Assembly: GCF_964204645.1 (NCBI RefSeq)
Contig: NC_134026.1
Location: forward strand, 7,192,001-7,256,000
From: Tubulanus polymorphus
Lineage: Eukaryota > Nemertea > Palaeonemertea > Tubulaniformes > Tubulanidae
Reading direction: 5' to 3'
DNA: 64,000 bases
The translations under genes and the position numbers were made by a program. The stretch's first letter is position 1. The number at the start of each line of letters is the position of its first letter. Positions 48,001-59,245 of this stretch are shown here, one piece after another. The notes beneath the pieces were generated by a model. It worked only from the letters and a program-made list of their open reading frames with translations, made no database searches and was not told the origin of the DNA.

Positions 48001-51000
48001 AGATGACCCAATATAAATAGATATATACATTACAGAATATTTGATCTGGATTAGAAACCTTCACCAATAAACCTACACAATTACTGTGGAACCGAATCCA
48101 GAGTCAAACACTAAACCCACGCAACTGTGGAACTGGTTTCAGAGTCAAATTTAATGCACAAAACTGTGGAACTGGTTTCAATGTCAAAATAGACCCACAC
48201 AGCGGTGGAACTGGGCTCAGAACGATGTAAATTATCTGCTGCAGAACTGAAGACTGTTCTTGTTTCTTTTCAGGTCAGAATCTAGCGAAGAAAGCTAAAG
48301 AATTATCTGTGAAATTCGAGACCGATTTGATATTTCTATGGTTGGGTCCAACAGCAGTCACTTTTCTGAATACGTACTCCGCTATTAAAGATGCGTTCGT
48401 AAAGAACGGAGATCAATTGAGAGATAGACCTGAAATGTTCTTCAAAAAATTTCTCACCAACGGAAAAGGTATTTGGTATAAATATTGTCTCCAGGTGTCC
48501 TGTTGAACAGGGGTTATGTTGTTTCTTTTGATATTTTGATTGATATTCATTCAACGTTTCGACTTATTCCTAATAGTCATCTTCATGAATACAGGGTTAT
48601 TACAAAATAATCAGATATGCAATATATCCAGAACAAAGATATTATATTTATATACATTATAGTTTTGTTGATATAGTATTCTTGAAGATGACTATTAGGA
48701 TATAGTCGAAACCTACCTAAAACAGATACAGTGGAACCTCGTTAATACGAGTACTTGGGGCAATAAAAAATCATTCGTATTAACGAAAATTCGTAACATG
48801 CAATCCAATTTGAAATTTTCCGCCAACAGTTGCCTTTCGATTCGTTGCTCGCCCTCATGTTCCCAGTTTGACGTAGGTTTATATGTACACGATTCTGAAT
48901 AATGTAAATAATGATATTAAAAAACACTTTTTAGAAATTTATTCATTTATTCATCAATCAAAATCTTCGGCACGATGTCAAATGTCATTTTTATTTATAT
49001 ATACTAAATGTGTACCACCGATAGGTGGTCTTGATCAGCAATCATAAAAACCGCATTGGTTTACTAGGGAAATGAGACATGGGGGCCGTAAATTTTCATC
49101 GTTTAACGAATTTAACGAATTTTTCGTATCATCGCGTTCGTTTTAAGCTGATTTTTCAGTACTAGTAATTTTGTACGACTTTTAGCCGGGACAACCGAAA
49201 ATCATCGTTATACCTTGAACTTTGTAATATAAACAAGGTTCCACTGTTTGAGCCCGAGGAAATATTTCGACTCCATTTTTCTAAATTTTTAGTGTGCATG
49301 GATTTTGTATTTAGCTTTACGACACGGACTCGGAGTGTTTCGTTACTGGTTATCATTGGTTTCGAATGTTACAGGTATTTTAGGATGCGACGGCGAAGTC
49401 TGGAAACAACAGCGACGGTTCACGTTATCGGTGATGAAAGATTTCGGAATGGGAAAATATCAGTCCGAACAGCGTATCCTCGATGAGGTTCAAAATCTGA
49501 TCGAGCATCTGCAGACCGTTGAGAACTGCCCTGTCGATATTCACCACAGAATGACGACAGCAACTTCAAACATTATCAGCTCAGTCGTGTTCGGAAAACG
49601 TCACGAATACGGCGACCGGAAGTTCTCCGAATTCATGACGTCATTAGAATGGACAATGGGAAAAGTAGGATTCTTCGGTTTGTTGAATTATCTACCATGG
49701 TTACGTCATTGTCCGGGAGATCCGCTCAGCTTCCGGCGGATACAGCGAGTTTCCGCGAGAATCAACGAGTTCATACGAGAACAGATCGACGAACATAGAA
49801 CGAGATTTTGCGAGAATAGAATCGAAGATTTTATCGATGCTTATTTACAGGAACTGAACAGAACTGAAAAATCTACGATCAATGGACATTATAATGGTAA
49901 CTATACACAACCGCCAGGGGGAGCAGTGGATAGTTGACATAGTGACAATCAAAACTGGTTGTCTAAAGTTGGTTAAAGTTCAATGGCGGATAAATACCAT
50001 GGTTACAATACAATTTCAAATGCCCCTATGACATTTATTCAGCAGTTAAAATAAACCAACTTTTGAAACAGCAGCTATCCCCTGGGTCGTGATTCACGAA
50101 AAAAGCATAATCTTAAAACAGTTAATTTTGAATTTTTGTCCTCATCGAAAACATGAAATTACCGTAGGTAGTTTTTCCCGTTTTTGGTGTTATGTTGTTC
50201 CTCTAGGGGGCGTTGTACATCCGTGGCACCAAGTAAATTAATGGATAAGACTTACTAAGGAATTTCTGTGATAGGGTATAGTTACAAGAACAGGTCTAAG
50301 CATATAACGGCTAAGTTTGAATTGTTGTCCTCATAGAAAACATGAAATAATCTAATTAGGTTTTAGTAAGACTTTATCGTGAACCCTGATGAATTTTTTC
50401 TAGAACAGCAGATGGTACAGGTTATCAGAGATATGTTTGTTGCCGGTACTGAAACTACTGCTATTACACTACGCTGGACGATACTATACATGTGTATATA
50501 TCCACACATACAACAGAAGGTAATTAACATATTCAAATCGGATAATTAATGAATATTCATGAATTCGATTCGTTCTTAAGTATCTCATTCCGAATGACCC
50601 TTAGTGAAGATGAGGGAAAGATTTAAAACACCACGGCAAAAAGCTAGAGCAATTATAACAATTTCGAAATAGCTCGGTAGGTATTCAATAGTCAGGTGAA
50701 GTGAGTGGTGACTATTCAAAAAACGCTGATTTTCACAAGAAGTGGTTACGGACCCAGTTAAATTGTACTTGCTCCTGTTACTGGCGAATACTCATGGAAA
50801 AACATTTTTGGTGATTTATTTTCCTAGGTTCACGAAGAATTGGAAGAATTTCGCTCAAATCGTTGCAACGAATTTATAACGATGTCGGACTCTGCTATGT
50901 TACCATACACGCGAGCAGTACTGATGGAGAGCCAACGGTTCGCGACTATCATGCCTTTCGGCGTACCTCACGCTAACAATACTCGTGACGTCACACTGGG

Positions 51001-51995
51001 TCGTTACGATATACCACGTGGTACGATCGTAATGGCGAATATCTGGGCGGTTCATAACGACGCTGAAATCTGGAATCGTCCGGAACAATTTGATCCGAGT
51101 CATTTTCTTGATAAAAACGGGCAGCATGTTAACGAGGAATTCCTCATACCGTTCCTTATTGGTACGTAACAAATACACCCTGGGAGAAATCCCTAGATGA
51201 TCGGTTTAGGATTCAGTTCAACGGTTTAAGACCTTCACCAACAACCTTTATGTCTGATTGTTTACACTAGAACAATGTGGACAAAACCATTTCCGGGACT
51301 GGCTGAATTCAGGGCCCGATTCCACAGTTCAGGAATTTGTTCCAAAGTTCTGTCCACAGCTGCATATAGTTCAGAAACCGGTTCCATAGCCCAGAAACCA
51401 GTTCCACAACGAAGTGCCTACTCCACATTTCAATGTTTTAAATTTGACTATATAGTTGAGATCATTAGATGTATTCATTAGCTGTATTCATTCAACTTTT
51501 GACTTAATCAGTTCAAATCAGTTCATTCCTATAATTGAATCTACAGTCAAATTCTAACTGAACTAACTGTAGAACTGAATATTACTGGTAATAGATTCAG
51601 CACACAGTTCCACAGTTCCACACACAGTTGTCGGTAGCCCGTTGATCTCCGATGTTTAGAGTAATTGAGAACTTAGGAACTGAGTCCAGATGATCTAGTT
51701 TTAGATAATAATAAAGGGATAGCTTTAGAAAACAACTTCTTATCCTTAATATTTACAATTTCCTCCCATTTGTTTTCATGCAGGTAAGCGTGCTTGTTTA
51801 GGAGAATCGTTGGCTAAGATGGCGCTATTTCTGTTCTTCACGAATCTCATGAATCAATACAAATTTCGGCTGCTCGAATCCGCTGCCGATATCGATTTAA
51901 ACGGTTTATCTGGGGTCGTCAAGCAGCCGCCATTTCACAGAATCATCGTTACTAAGCGACACAACAATGAATTACATAGCAACCGGGAACCGTAG
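45014..51995 (+). CDS. Cytochrome P450, clan 2 (CYP2-like), 6 exons
   Basis: Exons 45014-45191, 48274-48468, 49375-49896, 50404-50519, 50828-51161, 51784-51995, phases consistent, 518 residues. A haem monooxygenase anchored in the endoplasmic reticulum, oxidising lipophilic compounds; the substrate is unknown. Order: N-terminal membrane anchor (residues ~20-36), Pro-rich hinge (RRLPPGPRGLPLIG), the C-helix WKQQRRF motif with its haem-contacting WxxxR, the I-helix oxygen motif AGTETT (312-317), K-helix ExxR (Glu371-Arg374), PEQFDPSHF, and the haem loop FLIGKRACLGE with ligand Cys453 split across the last intron. All key residues are intact. WKQQRRFTL, LPYTRAVLMESQR and the intron positions point to clan 2. 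Introns carry several minisatellites and a pogo-like MITE. The N-terminal exon is 3 kb from exon 2, which is long for this window. Confidence 0.95.
45820..46060. repeat. Tandem ~46-bp repeat, CTGTGGAACTGG type
   Basis: Five units of ACTGTGGAACTGGGTCCAGA, GTCAAA and AAACCCAC(A/C)CAA in P450 intron 1. The same array type recurs at 48,060-48,215. Confidence 0.8.
47430..47720. repeat. Tandem ~59-bp repeat, GACTGGTCTCAAG type
   Basis: Five degenerate units of GAGCTTAGACTGGTCTCAAG, GTTGTTAGATTGGTTAT, AGAACCAGAAT in P450 intron 1. Scattered copies lie near 52,330-52,560 and 60,640-60,800. Confidence 0.8.
48060..48215. repeat. Tandem repeat, CTGTGGAACTGG type (second array)
   Basis: About four units, same consensus as 45,820-46,060, ending 60 bases before P450 exon 2. 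Confidence 0.75.
48729..49246. mobile_element. 518-bp pogo/Tigger-like non-autonomous element
   Basis: Begins CAGTGGAACCTCGTTAATAC after a TA and ends AACAAGGTTCCACTG; the right flank is TT, not TA. The inner part has two AACGAATTT motifs and TTCGT/ACGAA repeats that extend the inverted symmetry. No transposase frame. It lies in P450 intron 2. Confidence 0.75.
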
Positions 51996-52860
51996 AAATC
52001 GGTAGAATGTTATGTGGCAGCAGTTACTTGACAATTTGAGAGAAGACTTACGAATTGATTTTTACGAAAATTGTTAATTTGTAAATATGTATTGAAATGT
52101 TTCCTTCTAATAGGTTTGGTGTAAATATGTTTGCAGATAATTTTATATAGACAGGGACCATGTTCCACAGTTATGAGTTGATATTTGACTCAGAGTTCAT
52201 TGAAAATGAACGAATTTCAACTCAGAGTTAACTTGAAATCACATATTGTGGAACTGGATCCGGGCGCTCGTTGCATACTCGAAACTTAAATCCAAAATCT
52301 TAAATCTTAAGACTGATCTGTTTGGTTACAGAAGATAAAATTTGACTGGTCTTACGTAAGTTGTTAGAATGACGACAGAACCAAAATGAGCTAAGACTGG
52401 TCTTAAGTGGTTAGATTGGTTATACATAGAATCAAAACTAGATTGGCTATAGAATCCCAAACAGAGCTAAGTGGTTTTCAGTTTAGTTATAAGTTTTTAG
52501 TTTGGTCATAGAACCAAAGAAGCTTAGACTGGTCTTAAATGTGTTGATTGACTCAGTCAAAGTGTTGACTGTGCAACTTGCTACTGAATATTAATCGACG
52601 CTAATGTTTGAATCCATGACACTGTTTTTATTCGTACACATTATAAACATGACAAACTATAGACTGTTCCAAGCACCGCACAAATATTTAACCTCGATAT
52701 CAAACGTTTTATTCTAAAACGCTTTTAAATTCAAATATTCTATTTAATAGTTTAAAATGCGGTTTAATCTTTATTTATATTGGATCTGAATCGAATAAAA
52801 TTCATAAAATTGATTTTCATCTTTTACTAAATTTTATGCATTTGGTTTTTTCGGCAAAGG
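51996..52860. repeat. P450 downstream region with dispersed motif copies
   Basis: Non-coding. Contains AAGACTGGTCTTAAG units (52,330-52,560) and a CTGTGGAACTGG-like motif near 52,245. The AATAAA near 52,796 is a candidate poly(A) signal for the P450 gene, though far from the stop. Confidence 0.4.
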
Positions 52861-52879
52861 GATATTTATGGATTCCTTG

Positions 52880-53260
52880 CAGACAACCCGGAAACCAATG
52901 AGGAGGGTGAATCGATTGGAAAATGTGGAGCCGCTGGACCGGAGTCCTCCTCAAGACAAGGCTCCGTCTCTACAACTTCATATGCGTGTCAGTAATGCTC
53001 TATAACTGCAGCAGCCGGGCTGTTCCACAAGCTCATCTCGACTAGTTAGATGCCTGTCACCGGAACCATCTCGGGTCGGGATTATTACTGGTCACAAGTT
53101 GCCCAACATACTCATCTCCAATGATGTACTCCACGGTTTGGTCAATCAAGAGCCACTCTCAAAAGTCAAAGAGCCAGATAGAACATGTTTGGCCACGTTC
53201 TTCGGATGGACACAAACAACCCAATCCAAAAAGCCATGGAGTTCGTGACGCGCCTCGTGT
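52880..53260 (+). pseudogene. LINE relic, C-terminal end of a reverse transcriptase ORF
   Basis: In one plus frame around 53,185-53,255 the translation reads FGHVLRMDTNNPIQKAMEF, a phrase typical of the region after the reverse transcriptase in CR1/Jockey/RTE-type LINEs (GHVLRMD...P..KA). Upstream, around 52,935-53,005, another frame gives LLKTRLRLYNF...SVMLYNC, which matches the preceding KTKLRLYN...LLYG stretch. Stops and frame changes separate them, so it is dead. Confidence 0.7.
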
Positions 53261-53807
53261 AATCGTATCCCTTCCAAATTCAATCACCGTATACTACTAG
53301 TCATCACCTTAGATCTGGTCCTGATGAATATGTTTCATGTAAACCGCCTATCCCAAAGAGGAATATTGATAGCCACCCAATCAATCTTTTCGTTTTATCT
53401 CTCCAACAATATGGAAGTTACTTCAAAATTATATTCGGGAGAGTGAGGAGTCTGTTGAAGGAAAGACTTGGAAAGCATATTTTTAATGTAACTTACAACT
53501 GAAAATGTTTCAGCTCAATGAAATATTGTATTTCATACTATCTGTGATGTTGTATATGTTTTTCTATAAAGCGCTACATAGAAATATATTTTATCATTAT
53601 TATCATTATGTGTTTTATATACCGAGTTTAATCAGTAAAGGTCGGAAATGTCGTCACAGATATTATGTGAAATGAGTCGTCAGATATTTATGGCTGTCAG
53701 ACATTGAATAGATATTTCATTACCGATTGTCCAACGACTGTCTTTTAATAGAATAATAAGACAGAAAGAAACACAGAGAAGAATTCTCGACACAACGGAA
53801 CAAATAA

Positions 53808-56577
53808 ATGTCTCTAGGAACCAATTTTGTAAATGTGATTTTCCTCTGCTCATGCAGCGGTTTCAACTGTAAGTATAGAAAATCATGAAATCATTTGATA
53901 ACATCTACTAAATCACTCGGTCCCAGTTGCACAAGTCCAAATTTGATCTTGCATTGAAGTGGTCTTCCGAGTTGGATTTAAAATCAAAGGCTCAAAATCT
54001 CAGAAATTGTGAAACCAAGTCGGTTTTATAAAACCATATAGTACAGAACCGTAGAACTGACTGAATGCTCGATCCTCGACAAGCTTGAAGGTTTATCATC
54101 CCGAGACCATATTTTCTCCTCGGAGCCACCCACCTCTATCTTTTCAATAAAAAAGACATATATCTTACGAGTTTTTTACTTTAGGCGATGAAAAATGGAG
54201 ATGTGATTTTGAATCTGGAGATTGTGGATGTTCAGGAAGGTTCAGCGGATGGAATGTGATACGGCCTGTGATTCCGCGGAAAGATGCGAGCGGTTCGTGT
54301 TTGACCTTTATTTGTCTTCCCTAAAACATTATCACGTCCTACTGACCACGATTTTACGATTTTTTTAAGCACATATAGATTTTATTAATCAAAGTCAATA
54401 GTATATGCAAAACAAATACATGCTAAGGTCCAAAGGACATTATACGCAATTACAATAATTATAGAAATAACAGTAACATTTGACGGTGATCAAAAATGTA
54501 TAAAATGCACATAACTGATAATAACAGTGACATTTGACGGTGATCAAAAATGTATAAAATGCACATAACTGATAATAACAGTGACATTTGACGGTGATCA
54601 AAAATGTATGAATGCACATAAACTGATAATTACAATAAAGGGTGATAATAATAATGGTAATAATAATAGCAATGATGAATTGTAACAAAAATAGTAATAA
54701 TTGTGATAAATATTAGCATTAAATAATTATAGATAATAATGATAAATAATAACAAAAAATGATAATAAATAATAATGATGATAATGATGATGATGATTAT
54801 ATTAATTATTGATTGGGATTCTTTGGTTTCTAGAAATGAATTTAGCAACAAGACAGATTACTGTCGAGTATAAATCAAAGTTAAGAATGGAATTTCCAAT
54901 AAGTAATAATTCACATTTATTCGACATATCTAATCTATTGAAATACGGAAGTGGTAGAAGGGAATCAAGCGAAGTGGGGAGGTTAGAAAAGTCATGCTGG
55001 AGGGAAGGATTTTACGATTGACCCCAATATTCGGAGCTATTAAGATAAGCTTCGAGATATCAACAAAATGTATAAGAAAATTTACCCTGGAATCGAAAAG
55101 TCTAACGCACAAATAGTTTCTTTCAGATTACTGATTTCATTTTGTAGGTTCTACCTCTGGGCGTTACATATCCACAGTCGGCTATGGCGGTACATATTTG
55201 ACCACACCGTGGTTAATTTTAACACCAGGAAACAAAACGCTAAATTCAGTTACAATGTATACGACATGTTGTATCCTGGAGATCTGGAGGTAACGGTTGA
55301 TGAAGGGAGGGAAAATTTCGCACCGATATCGAGGAGTCACAGAGTGTTAAATGAAACTGTGGAGCCGCCAAACGACGAGCAGAAATGGGTTGATGTCAGC
55401 GTGAATTTCATTACAGATCTCAAGTATATGAGAGTAAGGCAGGATTAATAATTGCTATAGTAAAAACTCCAAAAAAGGTCCAAGATTCCTTTCTTCGTCT
55501 GGACTCTAACCCGATAAACCCCGCATCACAAATCTAAAAGTAAATACGTAGTTCTATACAAAGATAAGTTGCTGAGTCATGGCAAGACTTTCTGAGTTCA
55601 ATAGCCATCCAATGATTCAAGATCAAGATCAGTCTTCAGATTTAAAACCATTTTTGCACCCCTGTGGTATTAACATCTCGACTAACAGCTGTGACATAAT
55701 TCTATTTTCAGGTAAAATTTACATTCACAGTACGAGATCCACGACCGCATACATTACAATTTGACAATATAATCATTTTAGATGACAGACCACCACCTAC
55801 CTACACGTATTCAGGTGATATGAACCTTATATCCCAATCTATCTAACCAATAATCGTTTTATTAGTTTAAATATTTAGTTAGTTTAAATTAGTTTTGAGT
55901 ATTAGTTTTTCGCAATTTTTCAAACGGGTTTTATACTAATACACCAATGACACCAAACGCTCTAGATCTATGGTCTCTGACGTCAAAGCTGATTGGGGTA
56001 TCTTCACTTACCATGGTTTTGTTTCCCCCTGTTGGGGTATATACACCTTGACAATAGGCAACCACGCCCATGCAAAGTGAGGATACCGTAATCAGCCGGG
56101 GTTGGGCTTATACCCTTTCTATTAAACGAGCAAACCGCATCAAATATCTTCTCTATCGTTTTAGATGAGGATGCACAATTAGTTGGTACTCTAGTGGGCG
56201 TCCTGGTGAGCGTCATTTTGATTCTAACTGCCGTGATTGTCTGCTACCGTCGCATCAAACCAGAACAGGCGCGACCTGAATCGTCAACACCACGGCAAAA
56301 TCGGGGACGACGATCAAGTTCTCAAAGAGGTCTAATCAACGACTATGACAACCCGCCAACAACAATCCTTCGTGATCCTGGGGATAATAGGTTTCCCGTT
56401 TCAACAGTTAGTACTGGTTACGTGTCACCAGGGGGTGCATCTGAATTCCATCCCACATCAACCCTCAACACGATGATGGTAGGTCCAGCAGCTCCTCCAG
56501 TACGATTTAATCCGGCTGCACCGCCATCTAGTTACGATGAATGCATGATGTCATATTCAAATAGTGCATACATATAA
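53808..56577 (+). CDS. Single-pass membrane protein with MAM-like ectodomain, apparent frameshift
   Basis: Exons 53808-53868, 54185-54292, 55148-55433, 55712-55814, 56165-56577. Signal peptide (MSLGTNFVNVIFLCSC), then a MAM-like domain: CDFESGDCGCSGRFSGW, SGRYISTVGYGG, TTPWLILTPGN, AKFSYNVYDM, KWVDVSVNF and LQFDNIILDD. A transmembrane helix follows (about residues 191-214, LVGTLVGVLVSVILILTAVI) and then a ~110-residue cytoplasmic tail rich in Arg, Ser and Pro ending PPSSYDECMMSYSNSAYI. MAM domains mediate cell-surface adhesion or assembly. Within exon 3 the frame that fits the first half of the domain changes to another frame at the AAAA run 55,234-55,237; one missing base explains it, and all other junctions agree. 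It may be a sequencing error or a real mutation. Family call from motif order, so moderate. Confidence 0.65.
54440..54800. repeat. 54-bp tandem repeat followed by AT-rich TAA/TGA tract
   Basis: Three units marked ACATTTGACGGTGATC at 54,476, 54,530 and 54,584, then about 150 bases of AATAATAATGATAA-like low complexity, inside intron 2 of the MAM-like gene. Confidence 0.85.
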
Positions 56578-56636
56578 TAACTGAAACGATGAAGTTGTCG
56601 GCGTGCGCATGCATTGTCTGTGTTTCGACACACGAC

Positions 56637-56944
56637 TTGAATCATCAACACAGCGACAAAATCAGGGACGACGGTCAAGTTCTCAAAGAGGTCCTATCAA
56701 CGACTATGACGACCTTCCAACAACAATCATTCGTGATCCTGGGGATTATAGGTCTGAACCCGTTTCAAATGTTAGTACTGGTTACGTATCACCAGTGGGC
56801 GCAACACAATTTCATTTCACACCAGCCGCCAAAACGATGATGGCAGGTCCTGACATTCCCCCGGTACGAATGAATCCGACTGCACCGCCACCTAGTTACG
56901 ATGACTGCATGATATCATATTCAAATAATGCATACATGAAATAA
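56637..56944 (+). CDS. Tandem duplicate of the last exon of the MAM-like gene
   Basis: The coding part of 56,277-56,577 is repeated 360 bases downstream, starting at GAATCATCAACACAGCGACA, in an open frame to a stop at 56,942-56,944. It encodes the same tail (RRSSSQRG, INDYD, RDPGDYR, STGYVSP, NPTAPPPSYDD, SYSNNAY) with about 25% changes. The second copy has PPSY, a perfect PPxY WW-domain ligand, where the first has PPSSY. The 3' UTR start (GTCGGCGTGCGCATGCATT) is duplicated too. AATAAA at 57,198 follows copy 2. No acceptor with a clear pyrimidine tract precedes copy 2, so it may be an unused duplicate or an alternative last exon. Confidence 0.6.
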
Positions 56945-58170
56945 CTGTAATGATGAAACTGTCGGCGTGCGCATGCATTTAGATACTCAGAAAGTTGGGA
57001 CTCGAATCCACAGTACTGCAGCCGTAATTGTTGGAGACTCTGCCATCAATATAACGAAAGATAACATGGTTATTTCCTTACACATTTCTGGGTTCTGTGT
57101 AAATCACTGTTATGGCCGTTAATATGTCCAGACGGCTACACGCGCGACCTCTACTGTTTTCTAAATCTTGAGAAAAAGAGACTTAAGGTGTATAATGAAT
57201 AAAGCATGGTATAGCAGTCTTAGAAAGTCGTTGAATTCTGAACTGATGGTTTCCATATGAAATTCATAACTCTTGCATATTCTGCTTTATGCAGTTCTAT
57301 GCAGTTTCAATTGTCATCAGGCTTTTTTAATCACTTATATTACAGATCCGCCTCCCAGAATTCTGCACATCAAGGCAAATTTGTTTCTAGTCCTTCGTGT
57401 TTCTTCTTCGTGAATCTTTATTCATTTAAATTATCAGTTTCATGATTTACAAAAAGTTTGTGCATCGTTTTATAGCATCATTCATTTGGGATTATATATA
57501 TTGTCGTCACAACTCAGATATAGCATTTCTTTAATCAAAATGCGTACTTGGAATCAAATACACAAGCTAATAAAAACGCCTAGGATTTCCCGGTTGGCCT
57601 AGAAGGGGTCATCAAAGAATTGTATACGTTTGAATTCATCAGAATCATTATCAGGTTTTTTCTTCTATCCCGATGTATTGTAAATTTATGCCAAACATTT
57701 CTACCGAACAAAATTCGAAAATGGCATAAAAATGCTCAAGGATTCCAATTGTAGTGACTACCTATGGTTAAAGCTCTGCAGGGAAACCCTCAACCTCGAT
57801 CAGGATACATTTCTCTGTTTGATCTATGTTACGCCGTAAGATAGCGCCCAACGTATACGTCACGACATGTTAGCTTCATTTGGAAGTACGCAACTCAACA
57901 CCCGATGTTATGGTGTACGGGGAACTTGGTCTTTTCCCTTTAAAAATTGACGCTCAATTGTCAGCGGTAAAATTTTAAAAACGTAAGACAAATATGCTTG
58001 TAACAGTTTCACTCGCATTTGCAATATTTACACTTCCTACCACTATTGCTTCGTTGTTACCAGTTTTACCGGAACAGAGAGCATTTCGGTTCAAGTCCAG
58101 TATAGCGTGGAATAGTTCCCCGCTCAAAGATGCATTTTTAGAAAAGGAGTAATTCGGCTGCTGTACTTTT
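56945..58170. other. Region downstream of MAM-like gene
   Basis: Holds AATAAA at 57,198 and a small GPCR relic at about 57,975-58,075. Otherwise no coding sequence. Confidence 0.4.
57975..58075 (+). pseudogene. GPCR fragment (helix 6 region)
   Basis: About 90 bases match the GPCR at 39,750-39,835: ATGCTTGTAACAGTTTCACT, CGCATTTGCAATAT, ACACTTCC and CACTATT. The match ends abruptly on both sides, 18 kb from the parent cluster and in the same orientation. Confidence 0.85.
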
Positions 58171-58172
58171 CA

Positions 58173-58835
58173 GGACAAACCGACAAACCGACATACCGAC
58201 AAACCGACGATCCAGCCACGGGTAATCCACGGAAAAACCCTGTCCCTCGATCCTAGCCACAATATATAAGGAAGATCCATGCAGCCCCTCGATCCTAGCC
58301 ACTTTATATAAGGGTAATCCATGCACCACACAGCCCCTCGATCCCAGCCACTTTATTATACAAGGGTAATCCACGCAACCACGCAGCCCCTCGATCCTAG
58401 CCACTTTATATAAGGGTAATCCATGCACCACACAGCCCCTCGATCCCAGCCACTTTATTATACAAGGGTAATCCACGCAACCACGCAGCCCCTCGATCCT
58501 AGCCACTTTATATAAGGGTAATCCATGCACCACACAGCCCCTCGATCCCAGCCACTTTGTACAAGGGTAATCCACGCACCACACAGCCTCGATCCAAGCC
58601 ACTTTATATAAGGGTAATCCATGCACCACACAGTCCCTCGATCCCAGCCAATTTATATAAGGGTTATCCACGCAAACACGCAGCCCCTCGCTTCCAGCCA
58701 CTTTATATAAGGGTAATCCACGCACGGATTTGTCGGTTCGTCGGTTTGTCGGTTCGTCGGTATGTCGTTTTTCGGTTCGTCGGTTCGTCGGTTCGTCGGT
58801 TTGTCGGTTTGTCGGTATGTCGGTTTGTCGGTTTG
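58173..58835. repeat. Composite minisatellite between inverted octamer arrays
   Basis: Centre (about 58,225-58,725): ten units of roughly 50-57 bp with CCCTCGATCC, AGCCACTTTATATAAGGGTA and ATCCACGCACCAC. Left edge (58,173-58,215): CCGACAAA octamers. Right edge (58,728-58,835): a longer run of the inverse, TTTGTCGG/TTCGTCGG. The long minus-strand frame through it is a consequence of the repeat period. Confidence 0.9.
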
Positions 58836-59245
58836 TTCGCACGTCCCTATGGCGTAATGTCGTAAGATTCAATCAGTCCAATACTGGCGGATTAATTCCA
58901 AATACCAGTCCAATGTGATAAGTCTCTGCTGGAACTATTTAATGCTATAATGGACTTGAGCCTGAATACAAATCACATATAACTTCTAAACTCATACTAG
59001 AAAGACTATCGAGGACCAAAAAACGAAGGGGCCCTGATATTGTACCCAGTTAACTTCTGTTGTAGAATCAAATCCATCAATTGAGTGGAACCGATTGAAC
59101 CGCGAGTGTGCATGTCTAGTTGAAATAACTGACCAGAACTGATTCTGAATAGCGACTCGGAATATGAATAGGGATATGAGACATATTAGTTCAGCGCCCA
59201 CCTGTCCTCTATGTATTACTATTATTACCTATATAGATAGCAACG

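Noticed and set aside
58138-58872. 244-codon minus-strand open frame with TDRQTD-like and GLPLYK repeats
   Set aside because: The frame is open only because the 8-bp and ~50-bp repeats lack stops in it. No start context, splice logic or domain supports a gene.
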